Source: Leeuwenhoekiella sp. (lineage in GTDB: Bacteria; Bacteroidota; Bacteroidia; Flavobacteriales; Flavobacteriaceae). Taken from it: 64,000 nucleotides of DNA. How positions within the stretch are numbered: position 1 is the stretch's first letter; every line of letters begins with the position of its first letter. Shown in pieces: positions 34,997-43,601 of the stretch. The position numbers were made by a program, and so were the translations under genes. The stretch is taken from positions 372,001 to 436,000 of the forward strand of contig PAPI01000001.1 of the NCBI GenBank assembly GCA_002708845.1, given 5' to 3'. The notes beneath the pieces are model-generated. The model was not told the DNA's origin, ran no database searches, and worked only from the letters and a program-made list of their open reading frames with translations.

Positions 34997-36040
34997 ATGT
35001 TTAACAAAAAACAAAAAATTATGAATACTGGAAAACTTTTAATCCTGGGTGTATTTGGAGCATTTACTTTCGCTTCTTGTAGTGATGACGATAATAATGA
35101 CGATATGCCAATGAACGAGGCGTCTGCAAATTTATATGCAACTTCACACGCCGATGGTAATGTAACGCATTACGACCTTACAAACAGTACGACGACGACG
35201 ATCACAACTTCAGCGAGTGATTCTGAAGGAATATATGTTTCTCCTGAAGATGATAGTTTTACAATAGCTGCAAGAGGAGCTACTCAAACTTCTGTTCAGG
35301 CTTATGTAGGAATTAGTGATATAATTATGAGCACTGTAAATCTTACAGCAGCTTTCTCTGGTCCATCTATTTTACAAAACCCTAGAGACATAGCAGTTAA
35401 CGGTAATTTTTACGTGGTTGCAGATAGTCAAAATGCCAATGCGGGTCGTTTTTTCGTATTTGAAAAATCAAACGGATCATTTACTCTAAGTAGAACCATT
35501 ACAACTGATTTTTCAGTTTGGGGAATTGAGTTCGTAGGTAACGACCTATATGCTGTTGTAGATATGTCAAATGAACTGGCTGTATTTACTAACTTTTTAG
35601 CGAGTAATCCTGCAGACGCTACCGTAAGTGCATCTAAGCGTGTTGCTATCGAAGGTATTGTTAGAACACACGGTATCGCTTTCGATGGTGGAACGATGAT
35701 AATGAGTGATATTGCTGCTGCCTCTGGTGATAATGCTGCAACAGATGGTGGTTTCCACGTTATCACAAACTTTATGTCGAAGTTTAATGCTGTTGCCGAT
35801 GGCGGAACTCTTGCAGTAGGTCAACAAATACGTTATGCAGGTGCAGCTACTTTAATGGGTAACCCTGTGAATGTAGAATATGATGCTGATTCAGATACTG
35901 TCTATGTTGCCGAACTAGCAAATGGTGGAGGTCGTGTTCTTGCTTTTACTAATGTTTCAACTGGAGGTGGTGGTAACGCTACTCCGGCTGTAAATAATAG
36001 TTTAGCAGGAGTTTCTTCTCTGTATTTTTACAAAGGATAA
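34997..36040 (+). CDS. Lipoprotein with beta-propeller-like repeats
   Basis: 347 residues (339 if the ATG at 35021 is used; its A-rich leader is also plausible). Lipobox FASC with acidic SDDDNNDD after it, so probably surface-exposed or periplasmic; the acidic run after Cys resembles the lipoprotein export signal known in Bacteroidota. The body repeats strand pairs such as ANLYATSHADGNVTHYDL, DIAVNGNFYVVADSQNA, GIEFVGNDLYAVVDMSN and NVEYDADSDTVYVAELANGG, which look like blades of a beta-propeller. I do not recognise a specific family. It ends in a strong terminator and is monocistronic. Confidence 0.75.
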   Translation: MFNKKQKIMNTGKLLILGVFGAFTFASCSDDDNNDDMPMNEASANLYATSHADGNVTHYDLTNSTTTTITTSASDSEGIYVSPEDDSFTIAARGATQTSVQAYVGISDIIMSTVNLTAAFSGPSILQNPRDIAVNGNFYVVADSQNANAGRFFVFEKSNGSFTLSRTITTDFSVWGIEFVGNDLYAVVDMSNELAVFTNFLASNPADATVSASKRVAIEGIVRTHGIAFDGGTMIMSDIAAASGDNAATDGGFHVITNFMSKFNAVADGGTLAVGQQIRYAGAATLMGNPVNVEYDADSDTVYVAELANGGGRVLAFTNVSTGGGGNATPAVNNSLAGVSSLYFYKG

Positions 36041-36060
36041 TCTCTCAAATAAGTTAAATT

Positions 36061-36087
36061 AAAGCGGTCTTTTGGCCGCTTTTTTTT
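36061..36087 (+). terminator. Terminator after the lipoprotein gene
   Basis: AAAGCGG (36061-36067), loop TCTTTTGG, CCGCTTT (36076-36082), T tract to 36087. The TAA of the convergent methyltransferase (36088-36086) lies in the T tract. Confidence 0.85.
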
Positions 36088-36712
36088 ATGCGCTAAAGCG
36101 AAAATATTCTTGATATATCTTAAGCTCTTTAAATTTGAAGTGTGTTTTAATAAATTCTAACGAAGCTTTTGTGTAGAAAAAAGTATGTGTCAAGTCATTT
36201 TTGTACCACCAGTTTTTGAAATCAATTTCTGATGTCAGCAAATTTGTTTTGCAATATAGATTCCCACCGGGAACGAGAAGCTTGCGTAAACGATCAAATT
36301 CTTCTCTGGGATTATGAAAATGCTCGATCACCTCACAACATACGATATAGTCATAGTTTTGCTTTAAAGCTTCTAAATTTTGGCTGAAAAATAAATCGTA
36401 AGGCTTAACGTCGTATCCTTGATTCTGAAGCATTTTGGTTAAGACGGGATTTGGGCCCGAACCATAATCCAATCCTTTCTCCTGCTGAATTTGATTTGTT
36501 GAAACAGCATCAATCAAAGGTTTGAGAAATTGGAGATATCCAGAATCTGTTTCACTGTTTCGATGATGCTCATAACGCTTTTGCTCTGCAGAGGTAGAAG
36601 GTAAATTTTCAGCATCTAAAAAAACCGATGCACAATGGGTGCACCGGTTGTAGTTTCTATTTTGGAAATTCCCAAAAAAATACGCGGGATGTTTACACAA
36701 GGTGCAAACCAT
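36086..36712 (-). CDS. SAM-dependent methyltransferase with N-terminal zinc ribbon
   Basis: 208 residues. The N-terminus has a CxxC pair and a second CxxC (CTLCKHPAYFF, then CTHCASVFLDAE) forming a probable zinc ribbon. The SAM site is GLDYGSGPNPVLTKMLQ (about 79-95). DYIVCCEVIEHFHNPREEF is motif II of a class I methyltransferase. It ends RFSA. It lies 12 bases downstream of the DUF349 gene, probably co-transcribed. The substrate is unknown. Confidence 0.85.
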   Translation of the reverse strand: MVCTLCKHPAYFFGNFQNRNYNRCTHCASVFLDAENLPSTSAEQKRYEHHRNSETDSGYLQFLKPLIDAVSTNQIQQEKGLDYGSGPNPVLTKMLQNQGYDVKPYDLFFSQNLEALKQNYDYIVCCEVIEHFHNPREEFDRLRKLLVPGGNLYCKTNLLTSEIDFKNWWYKNDLTHTFFYTKASLEFIKTHFKFKELKIYQEYFRFSA

Positions 36713-36724
36713 AAGCTGGAACTA

Positions 36725-38920
36725 TTAATAAAGTGTTTTTAGCTTTTTAAGTTTGGCCTTCCAGATTTCAAGGGTTTTCTTATGCTCAGCAATATTCTTA
36801 TGTACTTCCTTAACCATAGGGTTGTCATCAGGAACGTGTTGAAAGAAGCCCAGGTTGTTCTCTAACTGGTTGATTTCAGCTTTTACTTCATCAATTTTCT
36901 TGGTGATAAAATACCGCTCTTTATTCAACGCCTGATTTCCATCTTCATCTGCAATGGCAGCAACCCGATTGTCATACTTGATTAACTCTGATTCTTTTCG
37001 GCTTAAATCGAGTTTTTTGAATAAGCCATCAAGTACTTTATTGAATTCCTGCTCGATATTCTTTTTAGAATGCGGAACCCGACCGGTATCTTTCCACTCC
37101 TTAATTACAGATTTTATAGTTTTAAGGTCGTCTTCAGGTTTACCACTTAGTTTGAGCTTTTTAACCTTTTCCAGCAAAGCACTTTTATCCTCAAGATTTG
37201 TTTTCTCTTCCTCAAGAATTTCCTTTTTCTCAGCGTGCAGTTTATCAAAAAAGTGGTTACAGGCTTTTTTAAAGCGCTTCCAGATCTTATCGCTGTCCCT
37301 GCGTGGCACATGTCCTATTTTCTTCCAATCTGCCTGAATTTTTTTCATCAGGTCTATGGTCGCTTTTATGTCTTCATTGTCCTTGTTTTCTTCTGCAATT
37401 TTAACAAGTTCCATCTTTTTCTCAAGATTGGCGTATTGCTCTTTTTTCTGGTCTTTATAAAAGCCGTTTTTTGCACGGTTGAACTCCCGGGTAGCTTTTT
37501 TAAAGGCTTTCCAGGTAGGTTCATTTTCTTTGCGGGGTACCTTTCCTATTTTGAAGAAATCTTCACGAAGCTCATTTACCGTTTTCATTTGCTTTTGCCA
37601 CTCTTTGTGATTTGAAGCAGGATTTTCAACGACTTTTTCTATTTCAGCGATAACCTCCTGTTTTTTCTCCAGATTTTGCTCGTGAATCTTGTCAATATTT
37701 TTGAAATAATCCTGGCGGGCATCGTGAATTTTTCGGGTGGCAGCACTAAATTTTTCCCAGATTTCTTCGCGGTATTCCCGGGAAACCGGACCTACCTCTT
37801 CCTTCCAGATTTTATGAAGCATCTGCAGCTCTTTAAACGCGCGGTTCACATCGGGTTCCTGAGCAAGTTCTTCTGCCTGTTCAATCAACTTGAGCTTTTT
37901 ATCCAGATTTTCTTTAAAATCCTTATCTCTAAATTCCCGGTTTAAATGTAGAAAATCGTAAAAGTTCTCAATATGATGATGGTAATTATTCCATACGAGA
38001 TTATAACGATCTCTGGGAATATTACCGGCATTACGCCAACGCTCCTGAATGTCTTTGAACTTTTCAAAAGTGGTGTTAATACTGTCTTCACCGCCTAATT
38101 CATTTTTGAGCTCTTTGAGTTCTTCAATCAGCGCGTTACGGGTTTCCAGATTGGCATTTAAGTCTTTGCGTAAATTTTGATAATACTGGTTGCGCTTGTC
38201 GCGGTACTCAAAGTACAGGGAGTTGAATTCCTTCTTAAGGGGACTATAATACCTAAAGTCAATAATATTACCGCCGTCTTCCAGAAAACGCTCTTTAGCT
38301 TCTTCCTGCTCATCTTCAAACTTAGAAATAAAAGCTGCTCGTAATTCTGATACGTGCTCTTTTATAGCCTGTATTTTATGGTTGTTGAGAAGGTATTTAA
38401 ATTCTTTGATGAGTTCTTCTTTACTCATCTTTTCATATTCTTTCTTAGGAATGCTATGGCGTTCTGCTGCAGACTCGTCCTCGGTATCTTCATTTAAAGC
38501 ATCTTCAAGATCATCTGAGTTTTCGTCCTCGTCAGTATCATCTTCAGCTATAAAATCATCATCTTCTTCACTAGTATCATCATCTTTTTTAGCCTCTTTT
38601 ACGGCATCTATAGATTCTGTAACGAGTTCATCCTCCTTATCTTTAATTGATTCCGAAGTTTCAGCTTGAGTTGTCGTTTCCGGCTCAAGTGATTGAGCTT
38701 CCTCAATACTCGTATTGTCAGTATATTCTTTAACCTCTTCAGGTTCATCCACATCTTTGGCATCTTGAATTACCTCTATTGATTCGGTAACCAACTCCTC
38801 TTCAGAACCCTCCGTATTTTGATCCTTGGCTTCTGATTTTACAGGCTGATTTTCCTGTTTTTTATCGAGTTCAGAGTTATTTTCGTCGTTTTCTTTAAGG
38901 CTATTTTTTTCTTCAGACAT
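36725..38920 (-). CDS. DUF349 repeat protein with acidic N-terminus
   Basis: 731 residues from the ATG at 38920 (a TTG at 38929 is not needed). The first about 165 residues are a highly acidic, low-complexity region rich in E, D, S and T. Then come about five repeats of the DUF349 pattern of a W, a K-x-x-G-x-V-P-R segment and a second W: RWRNAGNIPRDRYNLVW, IWKEEVGPVSREYREEIW, DFFKIGKVPRKENEPTW, DWKKIGHVPRRDSDKIW, EWKDTGRVPHSKKNIEQEF. The protein is mostly coiled helix, cytoplasmic. Function unknown; bacterial DUF349 proteins are common in Bacteroidota. The methyltransferase gene follows at 12 bases. Confidence 0.85.
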   Translation of the reverse strand: MSEEKNSLKENDENNSELDKKQENQPVKSEAKDQNTEGSEEELVTESIEVIQDAKDVDEPEEVKEYTDNTSIEEAQSLEPETTTQAETSESIKDKEDELVTESIDAVKEAKKDDDTSEEDDDFIAEDDTDEDENSDDLEDALNEDTEDESAAERHSIPKKEYEKMSKEELIKEFKYLLNNHKIQAIKEHVSELRAAFISKFEDEQEEAKERFLEDGGNIIDFRYYSPLKKEFNSLYFEYRDKRNQYYQNLRKDLNANLETRNALIEELKELKNELGGEDSINTTFEKFKDIQERWRNAGNIPRDRYNLVWNNYHHHIENFYDFLHLNREFRDKDFKENLDKKLKLIEQAEELAQEPDVNRAFKELQMLHKIWKEEVGPVSREYREEIWEKFSAATRKIHDARQDYFKNIDKIHEQNLEKKQEVIAEIEKVVENPASNHKEWQKQMKTVNELREDFFKIGKVPRKENEPTWKAFKKATREFNRAKNGFYKDQKKEQYANLEKKMELVKIAEENKDNEDIKATIDLMKKIQADWKKIGHVPRRDSDKIWKRFKKACNHFFDKLHAEKKEILEEEKTNLEDKSALLEKVKKLKLSGKPEDDLKTIKSVIKEWKDTGRVPHSKKNIEQEFNKVLDGLFKKLDLSRKESELIKYDNRVAAIADEDGNQALNKERYFITKKIDEVKAEINQLENNLGFFQHVPDDNPMVKEVHKNIAEHKKTLEIWKAKLKKLKTLY

Positions 38921-38999
38921 CTGTTTCAATGTTAAGGTTCTTCATGATTTAATTAAGCTAAATTGATTACTCGAGCATCAATTCTCAGTTCAGGTGCAT

Positions 39000-39030
39000 T
39001 TATTTTTTGCTGGCAAAAGCTAAAAAATAA
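39000..39030. other. AT-rich hairpin between aroE and the DUF349 gene
   Basis: TTATTTTTTGCT pairs with AGC-T-AAAAAATAA (one bulged T), loop GGCAAA: a 12-bp stem in the 265-base gap 38921-39185. Neither strand has a T tract after the stem, so it is not a canonical terminator. The rest of the gap shows nothing recognisable. Confidence 0.4.
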
Positions 39031-39185
39031 ACCCTGTGTTGGGATGCTAAAGATACCATTAACTAAGCAAACAACAAGTAATTCCAGTTTCTAATCCCGG
39101 CCAAAGAAGCCTTAGGATTTAGCAAAGCGATTACTGGTGTTTGTAATTTAACGTGTAAAAGTGCAGTATGTTTTGAAGGGAAAAA

Positions 39186-39920
39186 TTATTTCCAAATTCT
39201 CCAGGCAGCTTCAGCCTGTTGTTTTAACATGCTATAGCCGTTTGTTATCATTGCACCCTGTGCTTTTCCATTTTTAAGGAATTGAGTCTCTTCGGGGTTG
39301 TAAACCAGATCGTAAAGCAGGTGTTTTGAGTTTAACTGTCTGTAGGATAGTTTAGGGCAATCGGTAACATTTGGAAAGGTCCCTAACGGGGTGGTGTTTA
39401 TAATGAGTGTATATTTATTTAATACAGCAGGTGTCAAATCTTCATAGGCGAATTGCCCTTTCTTTGGATTACGAGAGACGTATTTAAATGAAATATCTTC
39501 CAGCTCTAAAGTGTATGCAACTGCTTTTGAAGCACCGCCCGTTCCCAAGATTAACGCACATTTATGATTTTGCTGCGATAAAAATGGTTTTAACGATTTT
39601 CTAAAACCAATATAATCTGTATTGTATCCCTTAAGTCTACCATTGTTAAGTCTTTTTATCACATTAACAGCTCCTATTGCGCTGGCATGTTTATTCATCT
39701 CGTCGAGATGTGGTATTATGGCCTGCTTGTAGGGAATAGTAACGTTAAAGCCCAGACACTCATCATCACGATCCTGAAGAACCTCCCTAACTTCTGCAAT
39801 ATTCTGGCAATCAAAATTTACATAAGAGGCATTAATGTCGTTCTTCTCAAATTTTTCTGTGAAATATTTCCTGGAAAAAGAATACTCAATGTTTTTACCA
39901 ATGAGGCCAAATTTTAACAT
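39186..39920 (-). CDS. aroE: AroE, shikimate dehydrogenase
   Basis: 244 residues from the ATG at 39920 (MLKFGLIGKNIEYSF). It reduces 3-dehydroshikimate with NADPH. Substrate loop IPYKQAIIPHLDEM (with catalytic Lys), NTDYIGF, and the glycine-rich LILGTGGASKAVAYTL are clear. Length is slightly short but complete, ending QQAEAAWRIWK. It is 73 bases downstream of the DUF368 pair's region start and not tightly linked; the gap to DUF349 on the other side has no gene. Confidence 0.93.
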   Translation of the reverse strand: MLKFGLIGKNIEYSFSRKYFTEKFEKNDINASYVNFDCQNIAEVREVLQDRDDECLGFNVTIPYKQAIIPHLDEMNKHASAIGAVNVIKRLNNGRLKGYNTDYIGFRKSLKPFLSQQNHKCALILGTGGASKAVAYTLELEDISFKYVSRNPKKGQFAYEDLTPAVLNKYTLIINTTPLGTFPNVTDCPKLSYRQLNSKHLLYDLVYNPEETQFLKNGKAQGAMITNGYSMLKQQAEAAWRIWK

Positions 39921-39993
39921 AAGGGTTTGGGGTTCTTGTAAGTGCATGCGAAAATATTAAAATATTTGGGTAAAAATCGATAATCTTTAGAAA

Positions 39994-41010
39994 TCATACA
40001 CGGGTGTTTTCCCCGTATTTGCTTAAGGCAATAACACTTATTATTCCCAAAAATATAAATATTGCAGCAGTAATATTGTGAGTTGAAAATTCGTGAGGGA
40101 TATAGCGGTCGTAATTTTGTAAGATAGGATCACCTACACGGTCATATTGAATCGTGCCTAAGGAATCGCGTTCAAAAATGGGAGTCTTCCAGGGCCATAC
40201 CACACCAAGTGAACCTGCGATGAAACCTATAATTCCGGCATTTGTTTCATTTTTAAAATGTTTAAGCAGATAGCCTAAAAAGTTAGAAAGAGTAACTAAT
40301 CCTGTAACCGATCCTAAAGTAAACATTGCCAAAACTTTTAGCAAACGCACTCGGTAGGGGTCATCAATGAATGAAAAGTCAGCCTGAACCAGATCTGATA
40401 ATGTGTCGTAAAGTGCATTTACCGAATCGACGAGCAATAGCACATAGTTGCCCAGCAAAATAAGAATAAAGGAACCTGATAATCCCGGCAAAGTCATCCC
40501 CGAAACCCCAATAATTCCACAGAAAAATACAAAAATGAGGTTGTCATTTTGTGTTGCTGGTTCCAGGAGGCTAATGGCTATACCTGTAATAACACCAAGT
40601 GATAAGATTAAAATGTTGCGGTTAGACCAATCATCAAAATCTTTGGCGATGTAGTAAATACTGCCTATAATCATTCCAAAGAAGGCACTCCATACCTGTA
40701 AGGGAAAATGATCTATAGCCAGATCAAGTACTTTAGAAACGCTAAAATAACTAATTACCATTCCCAGAATAAGCAAGCTGAGAAACCGTCCGTTTATATA
40801 GCGTACAAAACTGCGAAAGCGACCACCAATAAGAAGTTTAAACGCATTTTTATTAATGCGCTGCAGGGAATAAATAAATTCCTCATAAAAACCCGCGACA
40901 TATGCAACCACACCTCCTGAAACACCGGGCACCTTGTTAGCCGCACCCATAGCGAGACCTTTGAGCACCAACCAGATTTTATCAGAAAGGGAGCGGTGTT
41001 TAAATTCCAT
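39994..41010 (-). CDS. DUF368 membrane protein, second paralogue (predicted undecaprenyl-phosphate flippase)
   Basis: 338 residues from the ATG at 41010. Polytopic with at least eight hydrophobic segments. The family signature is GAANKVPGVSGGVVAYVAGFYEE (shown in two parts: GAANKVPGVSGG, then AYVAGFYEE) and a second inverted copy MTLPGLSGSFILILLGNY. DUF368 proteins (PopT) were reported to recycle undecaprenyl phosphate across the membrane in other bacteria. It overlaps the upstream paralogue by 11 bases, so they are a coupled tandem pair. Confidence 0.85.
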   Translation of the reverse strand: MEFKHRSLSDKIWLVLKGLAMGAANKVPGVSGGVVAYVAGFYEEFIYSLQRINKNAFKLLIGGRFRSFVRYINGRFLSLLILGMVISYFSVSKVLDLAIDHFPLQVWSAFFGMIIGSIYYIAKDFDDWSNRNILILSLGVITGIAISLLEPATQNDNLIFVFFCGIIGVSGMTLPGLSGSFILILLGNYVLLLVDSVNALYDTLSDLVQADFSFIDDPYRVRLLKVLAMFTLGSVTGLVTLSNFLGYLLKHFKNETNAGIIGFIAGSLGVVWPWKTPIFERDSLGTIQYDRVGDPILQNYDRYIPHEFSTHNITAAIFIFLGIISVIALSKYGENTRV

Positions 41011-41980
41011 GCTCGTTTTTCGCTTTTGCAAATCGTTCAAGCAGAAAAATAGTCAAAAACCCGATAATCATAAGTGCTACAACCAGTATAATCTGAGGAT
41101 TACCGTCAAAATTTTGAGGTAAAATGCTCCTTTCAATAAGAGGAACCTCGTGTCCTTCAGAATTTAAACGGTAAGAAAGCACTTCTTTCCAGGGCCAAAC
41201 CTTATTCAGAGCACCAATCATAAAACCGGTAAGCAGAGCTAAGGTCAGATTTTGAAAATTTTGAAATAGATAGGTAAGCACCCGTGAAAATGCTTTTAAA
41301 CCAACAATACAGCCTAATATGAATAAAAGCAATTTAAGCGCAGCGTCCTTAAGAACTTCAAAATCAAAGTGCAAAATAGCATCTACAAAATTGCGTACAG
41401 TACCCAAAACGATAGAGTACGAGCCTAATAAAAGTAATATGAAGGAGCCGGAAATACCCGGCAAAATCATTGCAATAATTGCGATAAAACCTGATAAAAA
41501 GATAAACCAGTAACTGGCCTGCGTACTTAAGGGTTCTGCTATGGTTATGTAGTAGGAAACCACGATACCTATAATTCCGGAAATAAAGACACCAATTGTA
41601 TACGAGCTTATTTGCTTGCCTATGTAAACAATGCTTGCTACGATTAAACCGAAAAAGAATCCCCAAAGTAAGAGAGGATGATGATCAAGCAGGAATGTTA
41701 TAAGTTTTGCTAAGGAAAGAATACTTATTAAAATCCCAAGGAAAAGAGCTCCCAAGAACTTTAAATTGTAGGTTTCAACCACTTTTGAGAAGCCTTGCTG
41801 TCTCCAGACCTTGAATATGCCTAAATCAAGATTGTCAATGGTTTTAATGAGCTCTTCGTAAATACCTGCGATAAAGGCTATCGTTCCTCCTGAAACACCG
41901 GGTACTACATCTGCAGCTCCCATTACCAGGCCTTTAAGAGTAATAACTGCATAATTAAGCAGTGATCTGTTTTGAGACAT
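41000..41980 (-). CDS. DUF368 membrane protein, first paralogue (predicted undecaprenyl-phosphate flippase)
   Basis: 326 residues from the ATG at 41980 (MSQNRSLLNYAV). Same architecture as its downstream neighbour: GAADVVPGVSGGTIAF near the N-terminus and MILPGISGSFILLLLGSY in the middle, with eight or more membrane segments. The two share motif placement but differ widely elsewhere, so the duplication is old. Family knowledge (PopT) points to C55-phosphate transport for cell-wall and LPS precursor recycling. It ends LLERFAKAKNEHGI, overlapping the second copy. Confidence 0.85.
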   Translation of the reverse strand: MSQNRSLLNYAVITLKGLVMGAADVVPGVSGGTIAFIAGIYEELIKTIDNLDLGIFKVWRQQGFSKVVETYNLKFLGALFLGILISILSLAKLITFLLDHHPLLLWGFFFGLIVASIVYIGKQISSYTIGVFISGIIGIVVSYYITIAEPLSTQASYWFIFLSGFIAIIAMILPGISGSFILLLLGSYSIVLGTVRNFVDAILHFDFEVLKDAALKLLLFILGCIVGLKAFSRVLTYLFQNFQNLTLALLTGFMIGALNKVWPWKEVLSYRLNSEGHEVPLIERSILPQNFDGNPQIILVVALMIIGFLTIFLLERFAKAKNEHGI

Positions 41981-42075
41981 GAATTCTTGGTTAGGTCTCA
42001 AATGTACTAAAGAAATATATAATGGAAGATTATAGCGATGTTAAGTGCAGGCTAAAAATCAACCGCACCGATTCT

Positions 42076-43485
42076 TTACTTGCCTGCTGAGTTGTTTCTG
42101 GCACGTTTTATTTTTTCTACAACAGATTTTTTAGCGTAGACATACGGAAACAGTTCTTCTAAAATGATATCATAGTCAGACTCCAGGCGTAATGCATTTT
42201 CTAAATGAAAATGGCCTTTATTCTCATCGTTCGTTGAAAAATATAGCCCAGCAAGACGAAATTCAATCTGTGCAGAATCAGGATAAAATTCTACGGCTTC
42301 CAATAAATTAGCGATTGCCGCTTCATTTTCGCCAAGATTGATCAGAATATCACAACGAGTAAGCCAGGTCTCTAGCTCATAGTTTCCCAGTTCAAGACTT
42401 TTTCGATATCCTCGCTCTGCTTCTTCATAAAACTTAAGACGGTTATTTATTTTCGCGTACCGCTTCCAATACAACACATTTTCACCATCAATATTGATCG
42501 CTTTATTGATGTAATAGAGCGCATTTTGATAGTCCATCTTACGTGTGTAGAAATCGGTTATAGCAATCCAACCTTTATCCAATAAGGGGTCTTCTTTAAC
42601 GGTTTTAAGAAAATACTTAATTGCCAGATCATCACAGGCCAGTTTTTGATAGCATTTTCCCATTCGCAAATAGGCGAAAGAAGTAGGATCATCAAGCGTC
42701 AAGGTAATCTGATAATTTTCAATTGCCTCGTTGAAACGGCCCAATTTTTCAAGCACTTTTCCCTTTTCAAAATAAGCGCCAATAAAAGTGTCATCACTTA
42801 TAATGGCAAATTCATAGGCGGCCAGAGCTTTTTCATATTCTTTTAAATCGAAATATTGCTTACCTACCTGATGCCAGGCTACCTCGCAATATGGATTTTT
42901 ATCTAAAAACATATTGAGGTAGTCAATCGCTTCCTCATGTTGCTCCAGAAAATCAAAGCAATAAATAACATTATAAAGAGCAGAATAGTCTTCTTCATCA
43001 ACTTCAAGACACTTCATAAAGTTGATTTTCGCATTTTGAAAATCGTCCAGAAACAGATATTCCATTCCAATTAAAGAATAGATATCTGCATCATCTTCAG
43101 TGATTTCGAGCGCCATTTCAAGCAATTCGATTGCCTTTTGATGATCGTCGCGTTTGGAGTAGATATTTGCTTTCTGAATAAAAACCTCTTCATTCTGCGG
43201 TTCAAGCTCATAGAGCGCTGCAAGCATGCGGTCTGCCTCATCGAGTTTATTTTCGAAAATGAGGATTTCAATTCTAAATAGCTTAAGATTAGAAGATGAG
43301 GGGTGCTGGTCGAGTCCCAGCTTTACAGCTTTCTTAGCCAAAGCAATCTTACCATTCTCGAGATAATGGTTCACAATATTCTCAAATTCATCCGAATCGA
43401 AAAAAAGAACATGATTGGTCTTTAACATAGATTCAAAACGGGTGAGCGGGAAATTGTCTTCTTCGTGTTCTTGATTGAATTTCAT
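42076..43485 (-). CDS. TPR repeat protein
   Basis: 469 residues, no signal peptide. It contains about ten tetratricopeptide units, for example KIALAKKAVKLGLDQHPSS, KAIELLEMALEITEDDADIY, EEAIDYLNMFLDKNPYCEVA, KALAAYEFAIISDDTFIGAY and NEAIENYQITLTLDDPTSFA, over the whole length. It ends AKKSVVEKIKRARNNSAGK, a basic tail. Cytoplasmic and probably a protein-interaction scaffold. It is 116 bases downstream of the aminotransferase gene. No partner can be read from sequence alone. Confidence 0.88.
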   Translation of the reverse strand: MKFNQEHEEDNFPLTRFESMLKTNHVLFFDSDEFENIVNHYLENGKIALAKKAVKLGLDQHPSSSNLKLFRIEILIFENKLDEADRMLAALYELEPQNEEVFIQKANIYSKRDDHQKAIELLEMALEITEDDADIYSLIGMEYLFLDDFQNAKINFMKCLEVDEEDYSALYNVIYCFDFLEQHEEAIDYLNMFLDKNPYCEVAWHQVGKQYFDLKEYEKALAAYEFAIISDDTFIGAYFEKGKVLEKLGRFNEAIENYQITLTLDDPTSFAYLRMGKCYQKLACDDLAIKYFLKTVKEDPLLDKGWIAITDFYTRKMDYQNALYYINKAINIDGENVLYWKRYAKINNRLKFYEEAERGYRKSLELGNYELETWLTRCDILINLGENEAAIANLLEAVEFYPDSAQIEFRLAGLYFSTNDENKGHFHLENALRLESDYDIILEELFPYVYAKKSVVEKIKRARNNSAGK

Positions 43486-43601
43486 ACACGTTGCTTTTAA
43501 AATTTCTGCCTTTATAAATTTAACAAGGATAGCAGGCGTACCTTGGTGACCTGGATATTGTTGTTAACAAATTAATCAACAACCGGGCCTAAACCCTATA
43601 T

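Noticed and set aside
36954-38669. Several plus-strand ORFs over the DUF349 gene
   Set aside because: They are shadows of a strongly biased Lys/Glu-rich gene, giving Phe/Leu/Ser-rich translations without motifs.
39000-39030. AT-rich hairpin as a terminator for aroE
   Set aside because: The stem consists largely of A-T pairs with no T tract after it on either strand, so it is listed only as a structure.
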